IMG/VR virus record: IMGVR_UViG_3300009052_000020
Coordinates: 1 to 27,404 of that record
Strand: one strand, 5' to 3'
Length of the DNA: 27,404 nucleotides
Origin: a virus
Below, piece after piece: positions 1 through 6,629 of the stretch. Numbering within the stretch: position 1 is the stretch's first letter; each line of letters starts with the position of its first letter. The notes below the pieces were generated by a model. The model was not told where the DNA came from. It was given only the letters and a program-made list of their open reading frames with translations, and made no database searches. A program made the translations under genes and the position numbers.

Positions 1-669
1 CCAGTATCAACATCATTTTTAGTTTTATCTGTATTCGCTTCAACGTTCGTGTTGGAAAAAATGCTAATGAAATCTATTATGGGTTATGGTGTAGCGGCTG
101 CGTTTGCTTATCTTGTATGGTTTGCAATTCATAAGTATTTCGGTAGATGGTATGATGAAACTCAGCCCGTAAGCGAAAGTAATAAGAACTATTGGCGCGT
201 TGCTCAATGGGTTGCTACTGGTGGTTTATGGTACACTTGGTTATCACACGATATTGCTAACATCGCAGTATTCTTACCAAGGCAAGTACCGGTAGACTTA
301 ATGATACTTATATCATTTGTATTTGTCGGTGGATTGTTCTTTATGTTTAGAGAACGGGGTGGTAAGATCCAGCAAATCGTATTAGAGAAACATAACACTC
401 GATACGTACGATCGGCCACATTGATTGATTTATTCTATTGGTTGTGTCTATACTTCTTTAAAGAACTAAATGATATTCCTATGAGTACAACATGGGTTTT
501 CGTTGGTTTACTTGCAGGTCGAGAACTTGCAATGGCTACATACTTTGGTAAAAAGAAAACAAAATCAGTATTTCCATTAGTTGCTAAAGACTTTGGAAAA
601 ATGATGGTTGGTCTTGGTGCTTCAGTAGCATTAGTATTACTTATTCATACTGTGATTAATCCAGTGTAA
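1..669 (+). CDS. Multi-pass membrane protein, 5' end outside the window
   Basis: The frame is open from base 1, so the gene probably begins upstream; a GTG at 49 and an ATG at 61 are only internal candidates. The visible part has about five hydrophobic stretches (for example around 75-130, 200-290, 290-350, 430-470, 490-540 and 600-660 in nucleotides) separated by charged segments, which indicates an inner-membrane protein. I see no catalytic motif and do not recognise the family. It ends 24 bases before a terminator-like hairpin, so it is probably the last gene of an upstream transcription unit. Function is unknown; the membrane call is firm, anything more would be guesswork. Confidence 0.6.
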   Translation, partial: PVSTSFLVLSVFASTFVLEKMLMKSIMGYGVAAAFAYLVWFAIHKYFGRWYDETQPVSESNKNYWRVAQWVATGGLWYTWLSHDIANIAVFLPRQVPVDLMILISFVFVGGLFFMFRERGGKIQQIVLEKHNTRYVRSATLIDLFYWLCLYFFKELNDIPMSTTWVFVGLLAGRELAMATYFGKKKTKSVFPLVAKDFGKMMVGLGASVALVLLIHTVINPV

Positions 670-692
670 TATTTTTATCACATATTACTTTT

Positions 693-726
693 AATGGGCC
701 TCTTGTATTTACATTTGGCCCATTTT
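693..726 (+). terminator. Hairpin terminator after the membrane protein
   Basis: AATGGGCC (693-700) pairs perfectly with GGCCCATT (717-724) around a 16-base loop, and the 3' arm runs into TTTT (723-726). The T-run is short, so termination may be partial. It ends the first gene and overlaps the promoter proposed for the tmRNA. Confidence 0.55.
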
Positions 727-736
727 ACATTATATA
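708..736 (+). promoter_or_regulatory. Sigma70-type promoter for the tmRNA
   Basis: TTTACA (708-713), a 17-base spacer and TATATA (731-736) fit a host sigma70 promoter. The expected start near 743 matches the beginning of the acceptor half of the tmRNA. The -35 lies in the loop of the preceding hairpin. It is inferred from sequence only. Confidence 0.5.
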
Positions 737-742
737 TACTTA

Positions 743-1000
743 GTGAACGTTGAAGTGACGTGAATACGGATCGGACCGCGGGGCAGTACCGCGCATCTCC
801 ACCACAAGCGCATTATGTGTGTTTTTGATGGGGATGAACTAGGATCGACGGACGGGATAGCTAAGTGGAGTTCATCGGGTGATCGCGTATAGATCAATTA
901 AACTAAATGCAAATGAAAATTTCGCACCATCTGGTTATGCTCTAGCAGCATAAACACAGGGGGTTGGCAACTTACCTAGCAACAGAAAAGTTCGCATACA
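743..1000 (+). ncRNA. ssrA: Circularly permuted (two-piece) tmRNA
   Basis: tmRNA rescues stalled ribosomes and tags unfinished proteins for proteolysis. Here the acceptor half comes first. CATCTCC (794-800) is followed by an encoded ACCA (801-804), and a 5-bp T-arm-like stem (777-781 with 789-793) precedes it. After a spacer of about 25 bases the coding half begins with GGGGATG (830-836), which forms a 7-bp acceptor stem with CATCTCC (one G-U pair). It continues with the conserved tmRNA-like GGATCGACGG block (842-851), a TGATC/GATCA stem before the tag, and the tag frame at 909-953. This permuted order is the form known from alphaproteobacteria. The outer ends (743 and about 1000) are estimates. 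The T loop is unusual (GGCAGTA). No smpB gene is visible in the window, so host SmpB would be needed. Confidence 0.88.
909..953 (+). other. tmRNA proteolysis-tag reading frame
   Basis: From the resume codon GCA (909-911) the frame encodes ANENFAPSGYALAA and stops at TAA (951-953). The A-N-x-N start and the A-L-A-A end are typical of bacterial tmRNA tags; the terminal residues are what ClpXP-type proteases recognise. Confidence 0.88.
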
Positions 1001-1030
1001 TACAAACTATTAGAAAAGGAAAGAAGTAGT

Positions 1031-1831
1031 ATGAATAAATTTTTAACAACAACAGCTTTAGTATTTTTAGGAACGTCAGCATTCGCAGAGGAAGCTGCTC
1101 CAGAAGCACCAGCGGCAGTCACACTCGGTGGCTCAATCGAAACAGTAATCGCAGAAGGTGCAAACGATAAGTACGGCGCTACTACTTCGTTCGAACTTAA
1201 TGGTAATCTTGCTAACGGCTTAGCAACAGGCTCAATGGATTTCGTAGTAGGTTCTTCAGATGAACTTAAATTAGACGAATGGTCAATGGGCACAACAGTA
1301 GCAGGCATGGGTTTATCTTTCGGAGATCAAGGTAATGCATGGATCTCAACTGAAGCAGGTTCAACAATCGAAGAGCCAACTATGAATGAAAGCTTACAAA
1401 TTTCAGGTTTAGGCGCAACAGTAGCTCTTGGATTTACAAGTGTATCTACAGACGTAACAGATATTTCTAATGTTCAAGCAACATACGGTATGGATCTTTC
1501 AATCCTCGAAATATCAACAGCTGGTGACTATAACATTGATTCACAAGACTGGGTAATTGCAGGTCGTGCAGATACAGCAGGAATGATTGACGGAGTTCGT
1601 TTAGGCGGTGCAATGTCTTACGGTTCAGCATCTGAAAATATTGGTTTTGAAGCTGACGCAACAGTAATGGGCGTAACTGCTTACTTATCTGGTGATCAAG
1701 ACGATATGGCTCAGCATGTAGGTGGTTCATATACATACAATCTAAAAGGTTTAGATCTTGAAGGTGCAGTAGATTATGACATCGATGCAGAAGCATACAC
1801 ACCAAAAGCGACTTTAAGCTTTAACTTCTAA
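1031..1831 (+). CDS. Porin-like outer-membrane beta-barrel protein
   Basis: The 266-residue protein begins with a clear signal peptide (residues 1-19, ending T-S-A-F-A) followed by an acidic, Ala/Pro-rich linker. The rest is a succession of short alternating polar/hydrophobic stretches rich in Gly, Ser and Thr, as in beta-barrels, and it ends with S-F-N-F, a terminal Phe typical of the outer-membrane assembly signal. There is almost no Cys. The start has a GA-rich ribosome site (AAAAGGAAAG) just upstream. It follows the tmRNA directly and is closed by a strong terminator. It may alter host outer-membrane permeability or block superinfection; both are inference. The porin-like fold is likely, specificity is unknown. 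Confidence 0.72.
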   Translation: MNKFLTTTALVFLGTSAFAEEAAPEAPAAVTLGGSIETVIAEGANDKYGATTSFELNGNLANGLATGSMDFVVGSSDELKLDEWSMGTTVAGMGLSFGDQGNAWISTEAGSTIEEPTMNESLQISGLGATVALGFTSVSTDVTDISNVQATYGMDLSILEISTAGDYNIDSQDWVIAGRADTAGMIDGVRLGGAMSYGSASENIGFEADATVMGVTAYLSGDQDDMAQHVGGSYTYNLKGLDLEGAVDYDIDAEAYTPKATLSFNF

Positions 1832-1884
1832 ACTTACTCTACACAGTAAATTTCATTAACTTACTCTACACAGTAAGTTACATT
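1831..1884 (+). repeat. Two tandem 27-base repeats with hairpin potential
   Basis: Copies at 1831-1857 and 1858-1884 differ at two positions. The second copy forms a perfect 8-bp hairpin, AACTTACT/AGTAAGTT with a 6-base loop; the first has one mismatch in the same stem. They sit between the porin stop codon and its terminator, so they would form the 3' end of the porin mRNA. Confidence 0.8.
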
Positions 1885-1887
1885 TAA

Positions 1888-1909
1888 GGGAGCTTCGGCT
1901 CCCTTTTTT
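1888..1909 (+). terminator. Strong Rho-independent terminator after the porin gene
   Basis: GGGAGC (1888-1893), a TTCG tetraloop, GCTCCC (1898-1903) and six Ts (1904-1909) form a textbook intrinsic terminator. Confidence 0.93.
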
Positions 1910-1914
1910 GTTGT

Positions 1915-1922
1915 TATAAATA
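1915..1922 (+). promoter_or_regulatory. T4-type late promoter upstream of heme oxygenase
   Basis: Exact TATAAATA, 6 bases after the porin terminator and 32 bases before the heme oxygenase ATG. T4-like late promoters use this octamer with gp55/gp33; gp33 is encoded at 4470. Confidence 0.72.
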
Positions 1923-1954
1923 ATATTACATCATTATAGAGAGGCGTTTACATT

Positions 1955-2497
1955 ATGACAAACAAATTAAAGCAACTCACTTGGGCACATCACCAAGCCG
2001 CAGAACGCAGAAAGTTTGCTAAGCAATTAATAAGCGGTGGTATTGATCCATTCGTATATTATAAATTTCTTAATTGCCAATATCTAGTCTACAAGTTATT
2101 AGAAGATATTGTAATTATTCCCCCACATCTTGCAACAATTTATAGGGCACCACGTATACTTCAAGATATTGAAGAACTTGGTGAGATCTACGGGTTTGAT
2201 GATATTGATCATTATCCAGAATCTGTAGGCCGTTGTATGTCACACATGCAAGGTTTAGCTGATGCAGATGATAATGATGGTTTACTGTCTCATATGTATG
2301 TAAGACACTTTGGTGAATTACACGGCGGACAAATCATTAAAGCTAAAACACCTGGGAAAGGTGTAATGTATGAATTTGAAGGTGATACTAAAGTTCTTAT
2401 TGAAGAATTCAGAAAACTTTTACACGATGGCATGGAAGTAGAAGCTAAACGTTGTTTCGACTTTGCTTCAGAACTGTTTGACGAATTATCTAAATAA
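1955..2497 (+). CDS. Heme oxygenase
   Basis: This 180-residue all-helical protein matches bacterial and phage heme oxygenases, which open heme to biliverdin IX-alpha, CO and iron using reduced ferredoxin. H13 in H-x-x-A-E fits the proximal heme ligand. The distal-helix glycine motif is G-E-L-H-G-G-Q (120-126), preceded by Y-V-R-H-F. The length is slightly shorter than typical cyanobacterial HO1 (about 240). It is read from a late-type promoter at 1915. A bilin reductase lies about 0.9 kb downstream, so biliverdin is probably passed on to it. The product family is confident; expression timing is inferred. Confidence 0.88.
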   Translation: MTNKLKQLTWAHHQAAERRKFAKQLISGGIDPFVYYKFLNCQYLVYKLLEDIVIIPPHLATIYRAPRILQDIEELGEIYGFDDIDHYPESVGRCMSHMQGLADADDNDGLLSHMYVRHFGELHGGQIIKAKTPGKGVMYEFEGDTKVLIEEFRKLLHDGMEVEAKRCFDFASELFDELSK

Positions 2498-2500
2498 ACG

Positions 2501-2529
2501 TTTACATATACGTAAAAATATGGTATTAT
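2501..2529 (+). promoter_or_regulatory. Sigma70-type promoter for the bilin reductase operon
   Basis: TTTACA (2501-2506), a spacer of exactly 17 and TATTAT (2524-2529) lie just after the heme oxygenase stop. A strong ribosome site AAGGAGG (2547-2553) and an ATG (2560) follow. The downstream genes could therefore be read early by host polymerase. Confidence 0.62.
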
Positions 2530-2559
2530 AAATTAATAATCTATACAAGGAGGAATACA

Positions 2560-2727
2560 ATGCATAATGAAGCATTAGAAGAAGTTAACCTCAAGCCAAA
2601 GCCTCGTGCTTTAAGGATGTTGCGAAGTAGAGCAGCACGAACCAGGCGAAGACTTCAGAAATCAATATCTGAAACTAGATTAGTAAATGAATATAATAAA
2701 TTAAGAAGGCTACGTAAAAAGAAATGA
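2560..2727 (+). CDS. Small, very basic protein (55 aa), function unknown
   Basis: An ATG 6 bases after a near-perfect Shine-Dalgarno (AAGGAGG) opens a 55-codon frame. The first 11 residues are acidic or neutral; the remainder is dominated by Arg and Lys (R-T-R-R-R, R-L-R-K-K-K at the end) and is probably helical. Such a charge pattern suits nucleic-acid or ribosome binding, but no family is recognised. The stop overlaps the next start as ATGA, so the two are translationally coupled. It is the first gene behind the promoter at 2501. Confidence 0.68.
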   Translation: MHNEALEEVNLKPKPRALRMLRSRAARTRRRLQKSISETRLVNEYNKLRRLRKKK

Positions 2728-3452
2728 TTTTCCATAGAAGGAAAAAAATAACGGTAGATGCTTTTACAGATCAGGAAAATATTGCAAAATATCCAATAGA
2801 AAGATCTAATAAGCATTTACCGAGTTGGTTTACTGACATGAAAACCGTAATAAAAAAGAAAAGCACTCAAGGATTAGTAGGAAAAACTGCTACGTTTAAA
2901 ATGTGTCAAGGCTTTCAAGATAATATTAATAATAGCTTTACTATTTCATTATGGGCAGATTTGATGTTTAGAGTAGAAGTAGATGGAACGTTTTCATACC
3001 AATACCCAAATAAACTTTGCAACTTTGGAATGGAATCTCATAATAGTCCTGAAGCAACTCCAATGGGTGAATTTGCACCGCTTAAGCATTTAAAGATATT
3101 TTCGCCCTGGGTTTTAAGAGAAAAAACTGGTGTAAACTTCTATTGGTCTCAAGCTTTTTGGTCTTATGGCGCAGCTGCATCAGATATGCTTATTCCGCCT
3201 GGTGTCGTTAATTACAAATATCAGAATGGAACACATATTAATTTAATGATACAGGCTGGAAAACAATTAGATTTAGACGCAGGTCAACCTCTCGTTTATC
3301 TACATCCTTTAACTGAAAACAAAGTAGAAATCAAAACTCATGTAGTAGATACAAAAGAGTATGAAAAATTAAAGCATGCAACAGTCTATAACAAGTTTGT
3401 AGGCGGATATAAAACACATAAGAAGAACTCAAAATGCACCCACTCTGGATAA
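2724..3452 (+). CDS. Conserved-looking phage protein of unknown function in the bilin cassette
   Basis: This 242-residue soluble protein starts in an ATGA overlap with the preceding small gene and overlaps the bilin reductase start by 19 bases. It is rich in aromatic residues (several Trp, Phe and Tyr, for example around L-P-S-W-F, F-S-P-W-V and F-Y-W-S-Q-A-F-W) and has no signal peptide or membrane segment. The middle (residues 70-190) looks beta-rich. I recall proteins of similar outline in marine T4-like phages but cannot name a domain. Its place between heme oxygenase and bilin reductase suggests, without proving, a link to bilin metabolism. Confidence 0.7.
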   Translation: MIFHRRKKITVDAFTDQENIAKYPIERSNKHLPSWFTDMKTVIKKKSTQGLVGKTATFKMCQGFQDNINNSFTISLWADLMFRVEVDGTFSYQYPNKLCNFGMESHNSPEATPMGEFAPLKHLKIFSPWVLREKTGVNFYWSQAFWSYGAAASDMLIPPGVVNYKYQNGTHINLMIQAGKQLDLDAGQPLVYLHPLTENKVEIKTHVVDTKEYEKLKHATVYNKFVGGYKTHKKNSKCTHSG

Positions 3453-4117
3453 GACTAAACGAATATGCTGATCATCTTACACAATGCTTTGATCAGCAAT
3501 TTACTCGTTATAATAACGAAAAGTATACAGAAGATCTAAAATTTAAAGATTGGAAAGATACTTTTTGGAAATCCGAACAAGTAAGTAAAGTCCATCTTAA
3601 AACTATTGTACCTGATGATGGTAAAGGTTTATGGCTTATGCATATTAATATATTTCCAAGAGTAGGCATTGAACTGCCGATTTTGGGATTTGATATTGTA
3701 GCAGGACCTAAAAAAATTACAGGTTCGTTTATGGACTTTTCACCACTACATGGTTATGATCATGCTTATAATGATTATATGGCGAAAAAAGTTTACGGTA
3801 TCGAATGGAATAAACCACGAGAACTACCCGAATGGGCTAAAGAAATTTTCTCTGATAATATGCTAGCTGTTGGCAATATTAGAGATGGCGAAGAACTAGA
3901 CCAGTTTATGGCCATAACAAAAGATTTGGTTGATCATTACTTAACTAATCTTAAAGACAGTGCGTTTGTATCAAATCGTGATACAAAACCATTACTTAAC
4001 AAATACTGCACAAATCAAAAGATGAACCCTCATCTTCATAGATCTATTTTAGCTATGGGTATTTCAGAGGAAGGAAAAAACCAATACGTCGACGACGTTC
4101 TATTTGAGGTAATTTAA
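3434..4117 (+). CDS. Ferredoxin-dependent bilin reductase (PcyA/PebS/PcyX family)
   Basis: The enzyme family reduces biliverdin to phycobilins with electrons from ferredoxin. This 227-residue protein carries the family core: a beta-strand with M-H-I-N-I-F-P-R (His70), then L-P-I-L-G-F-D-I-V-A-G (Asp87), then M-D-F-S-P-L. The 17-residue gap between His70 and Asp87 equals, from memory, that of the catalytic His88/Asp105 pair of PcyA. The Glu76 position of PcyA seems not to be Glu here. That, the phage context and the adjacent heme oxygenase favour a PebS/PcyX-like enzyme making phycoerythrobilin over PcyA, but the product cannot be settled from sequence. It is followed directly by the next gene (stop TAA then ATG). 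Confidence 0.85.
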   Translation: MHPLWIRLNEYADHLTQCFDQQFTRYNNEKYTEDLKFKDWKDTFWKSEQVSKVHLKTIVPDDGKGLWLMHINIFPRVGIELPILGFDIVAGPKKITGSFMDFSPLHGYDHAYNDYMAKKVYGIEWNKPRELPEWAKEIFSDNMLAVGNIRDGEELDQFMAITKDLVDHYLTNLKDSAFVSNRDTKPLLNKYCTNQKMNPHLHRSILAMGISEEGKNQYVDDVLFEVI

Positions 4118-4477
4118 ATGGAAAAAGGGTTTACAATTAATGCATGTTGTAGTAGAGTAAACATAATATCTGAATCACAAACATTGACATTCGGCGAACA
4201 CTTGTTCCTCGTGACTGTAGTTCATTGTTCTAATTGTGGTTCAATTAAAGCAACTACTAATATTAAGGAACACAAAATGGCAGGCGATACTATAATAGTA
4301 GAAAAAGCAGGAAAAACACTTAAGGCTGAATATTTTACAACAACAGATGGTTGTGGATGCAGATTTTTTATTAACGAAGAATTTATTCAAGAAGAATTAT
4401 ATCAAGGTAAATCTATTACATGGGCAGAAAGTGCTGCGAGTAATTGGTTGTCTGGGGTGAAAACATTAAATGGATAA
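4118..4477 (+). CDS. Small Cys-containing protein, function unknown
   Basis: This 119-residue protein has C10-C11, a C-x-x-C pair (C37, C40) and a C-x-C pair (C79, C81), which could bind a metal or, in principle, a bilin through a thioether. It has no signal peptide or membrane helix and looks largely beta with a helical end. The ATG follows the bilin reductase stop without a gap, and its 3' end overlaps gp33 by 8 bases, so it belongs to the same transcript. No family is recognised. Confidence 0.7.
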   Translation: MEKGFTINACCSRVNIISESQTLTFGEHLFLVTVVHCSNCGSIKATTNIKEHKMAGDTIIVEKAGKTLKAEYFTTTDGCGCRFFINEEFIQEELYQGKSITWAESAASNWLSGVKTLNG

Positions 4478-4724
4478 TAAGGAAAAGGTTATAAATCCAA
4501 GAACTCCAGAAAAAGTACACCACGATATATCATATATGTTACAAACTGGCGTTAACTATGTTGATGCTCTTGTTGAATATGCTCGTAAAAATGATTTAGA
4601 AATAGAGGCGGTTGCTGATATTGTTAAAAAGTCTTCGATCTTAAAAGAGAAAGTAAGAAACGAAGCTGTTAAAATGAAAATGGTTATAAGAGAAGATGAT
4701 AAAGACATCACAGAGCTTTGCTAA
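4470..4724 (+). CDS. 33: gp33-like late transcription coactivator
   Basis: In T4, gp33 bridges RNA polymerase and the sliding clamp to activate late promoters. This 84-residue helical protein has the outline of gp33 in marine T4-like phages: a central helix with V-N-Y-V-D-A-L-V-E-Y followed by D-L-E-I-E-A-V-A-D-I-V and L-K-E-K-V-R-N-E-A. The call rests mostly on that pattern and on its position directly before gp59 and gp32, the same order as in T4. It overlaps gp59 by 29 bases. The TATAAATA promoters in the window are its expected targets. Confidence 0.72.
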   Translation: MDNKEKVINPRTPEKVHHDISYMLQTGVNYVDALVEYARKNDLEIEAVADIVKKSSILKEKVRNEAVKMKMVIREDDKDITELC

Positions 4725-5298
4725 TGAAGAGTCGTTTAATTGTTACGTAAAGTATCTTGCTATGAAAAAGCATTTTACTACTGATCAATACGACTATCAT
4801 AAGTACAGAGGAAAGATTAGAGCTTCATTCGATACGTATCGTACTCGTAATGATGTTTTCTTCTTCCATAAGCTTGCTCAAAAAGATGATCCAGAGAAAT
4901 TACTAATGGCTAACATGATAGTTAAGCCTAATATATGGATAAGAGAAATTCTTGAGCAAGCAGGTGAAGATCGATATATTGACTGGTTGAAGAAGCGAGA
5001 CTCGCTTACTCGCGTAGTTAAAGAAGATCTAACCAAATTAAGAGACGTATATCAGGATAATTTTGTTTCAGTTAATGGACAACATCCTGAGATATTACGT
5101 CTCTTTATACAAAGACAAATAACACTTGAAACTTTTACGATACTTACGCATTCCGCAAAGATATTTGATTATTGGGATGCAAATTTGGTTGACAAAATCG
5201 TGGCACGTGATATTATAAGACTATCTAAGAAGTATTATCCTTTCTTAGATATAGATCAAAAAAAGTTTAAAAAGGTTATCAAAGACTACTTCTTTTGA
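4696..5298 (+). CDS. 59: gp59-like helicase loader
   Basis: gp59 loads the gp41 helicase onto gp32-coated forked DNA. This 200-residue basic, helical protein shows the N-terminal gp59 pattern (F-N-C-Y-V-K-Y-L-A-M-K-K-H-F, then Y-D-Y-H-K-Y-R-G-K) and is close to the T4 length of 217. It lies between gp33 and gp32 as in T4. The ATG at 4696 lies inside the gp33 end and is the only good start preserving the conserved N-terminus. Its partners gp32 and gp41 are both encoded downstream. Confidence 0.87.
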   Translation: MIKTSQSFANEESFNCYVKYLAMKKHFTTDQYDYHKYRGKIRASFDTYRTRNDVFFFHKLAQKDDPEKLLMANMIVKPNIWIREILEQAGEDRYIDWLKKRDSLTRVVKEDLTKLRDVYQDNFVSVNGQHPEILRLFIQRQITLETFTILTHSAKIFDYWDANLVDKIVARDIIRLSKKYYPFLDIDQKKFKKVIKDYFF

Positions 5299-5306
5299 TA
5301 TAAATA
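5299..5306 (+). promoter_or_regulatory. T4-type late promoter upstream of gene 32
   Basis: Exact TATAAATA directly after the gp59 stop codon, 77 bases before the gp32 ATG. T4 gene 32 is also transcribed late in addition to early, so the placement makes sense. Confidence 0.65.
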
Positions 5307-5382
5307 GATGGTGGATACATTCCACATATACATCGCAATATAAAACAAACGCTATACAACGCAAAATTAGGAGAAATAAACC

Positions 5383-6309
5383 ATGACTATGGATTTCAAC
5401 GCACTGAAAAAGAATCGTTCAACATCACTTAACAAGTTGAACTCACAGCTCGAAAAGATTACACAGAAGAGCTACTCAGACCCCAACGAAGGTAAAATTT
5501 GGAAGCCTACCCGCGATAAAGCTGGTAATGGCTTTGCTATTATTCGTTTCCTACCAGCAGCACAAGGTGAAGAGATGCCTTTTGTTCGTGTATGGGATCA
5601 CGGTTTCCAAGGCCCAACAGGCTTATGGTATATCGAAAACTCACTTACAACTATTAACGTAGACGATCCCGTTTCAGAGTATAACTCTAAACTATGGAAT
5701 TCAGGTATTGAATCTGATAAAGAAATTGCTCGTAAGCAAAAGCGTCGTCTTAAGTATTTCGCAAACGTTTTAGTTGTCAAAGACTCAGCAAATCCTGAAA
5801 ACGACGGCAAAGTATTCATGTACCAGTTTGGTGCAAAGATCTTTGAAAAGTTGAACGATTTGATGAACCCACAGTTCGACGATGAAACAGCAATCAATCC
5901 GTTTGATTTCTGGGAAGGTGCTAACTTCCGTCTCAAGATTCAAAAAGTAGCTGGTTATCCCAACTATGATAAATCAGACTTTGATAGCGTATCAGCAATT
6001 GCTGATGATGATTCAGAGATCGAACGTATTTGGAATCAACAGCACAAGTTGCAAGACATGGTTGATCCAAAGAACTTTAAATCATATTCAGAATTGAAAG
6101 CAAAACTTTACAGAGTTCTTGCTCTTGATGAAGAAGCTTCGACACCTTCTACAGCTGAAGAAGATGATGATTTAGATCTAAGCAGCTTCGGTAATAAGTC
6201 GGCCCCAGAACCTACTTTAAAAGAAGCTATGCCAGCTCAAGCGGCAAGTGTACCTATGGACGATGATGACGACGACCTCTCAATTTTTAAGGAACTAGCG
6301 AATGGTTAG
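5383..6309 (+). CDS. 32: gp32-like single-stranded DNA-binding protein
   Basis: This 308-residue protein has the three-part gp32 layout. A basic N-terminus (residues 1-25, with K-K-N-R-S-T-S-L resembling the LAST motif) would give cooperativity. The core OB-fold includes F-A-I-I-R-F-L-P, W-D-H-G-F, L-W-Y-I-E-N-S, F-A-N-V-L-V-V-K-D and F-W-E-G-A-N-F. A flexible acidic tail rich in Asp is the known contact for gp59, gp41/61 and UvsX. Unlike T4, the three zinc-binding cysteines are absent: they are replaced by Ser87, Asp95 and Ser98, while His73 is kept. It starts after an AGGAG site; an alternative ATG lies two codons later. Confidence 0.93.
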   Translation: MTMDFNALKKNRSTSLNKLNSQLEKITQKSYSDPNEGKIWKPTRDKAGNGFAIIRFLPAAQGEEMPFVRVWDHGFQGPTGLWYIENSLTTINVDDPVSEYNSKLWNSGIESDKEIARKQKRRLKYFANVLVVKDSANPENDGKVFMYQFGAKIFEKLNDLMNPQFDDETAINPFDFWEGANFRLKIQKVAGYPNYDKSDFDSVSAIADDDSEIERIWNQQHKLQDMVDPKNFKSYSELKAKLYRVLALDEEASTPSTAEEDDDLDLSSFGNKSAPEPTLKEAMPAQAASVPMDDDDDDLSIFKELANG

Positions 6310-6628
6310 TAAAACCTACGAAGAGGTTTTAGATTTTGACTTCGGCTTCAGCTTCATTGATGAAGAGCTTCAGGAAAAAGAAGCTGCGGCCGAGGAAAAA
6401 ATTCAAGAAGTCAGTAACGAAAAACAATCACTTGAGGACCAACTCAATGATGCTAAAGTAGCTGCTGACGACTTTGAATATCGTCTAGAACTTCTATATA
6501 AATCAATTACTCCGTTCTTAGATAATCTTTGTAAGAACGAAGAAAAATCAACAATTTATTGGCCTGATCGAGTAAGTAAGATCGAGGCCTATAAGACTAA
6601 ATTATATAGTATTGTAGAGGGAAAATAA
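6302..6628 (+). CDS. Small coiled-coil protein between gp32 and uvsX
   Basis: This 108-residue protein overlaps the gp32 stop by 8 bases and ends one base before uvsX, so the three are one operon. Residues 25-65 form a clear acidic coiled coil; the end contains Y-W-P-D-R-V-S-K-I-E-A-Y-K. A similar protein occurs, to my recollection, at this spot in other marine T4-like phages, without assigned function. A role in replication or recombination is a guess from position. Confidence 0.75.
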   Translation: MVSKTYEEVLDFDFGFSFIDEELQEKEAAAEEKIQEVSNEKQSLEDQLNDAKVAADDFEYRLELLYKSITPFLDNLCKNEEKSTIYWPDRVSKIEAYKTKLYSIVEGK

Positions 6629-6629
6629 T

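Noticed and set aside
743-804. A stand-alone tRNA at the encoded CCA end
   Set aside because: There is no anticodon arm and no 5' acceptor strand upstream; the 3' strand pairs with GGGGATG at 830, as in a permuted tmRNA.
1467-1805. Minus-strand open frame inside the porin gene
   Set aside because: It is an antisense shadow rich in Leu/His/Gln with no ribosome site, whereas the + frame has a signal peptide and beta-barrel features. Similar antisense or offset frames inside gp32, uvsX, gp41, endolysin, thyX and nrdB were dropped for the same reason.
3434-4117. Naming the bilin reductase PcyA, PebS or PcyX
   Set aside because: The family is clear, but the reaction depends on residues I cannot align safely by eye, so no symbol is given.
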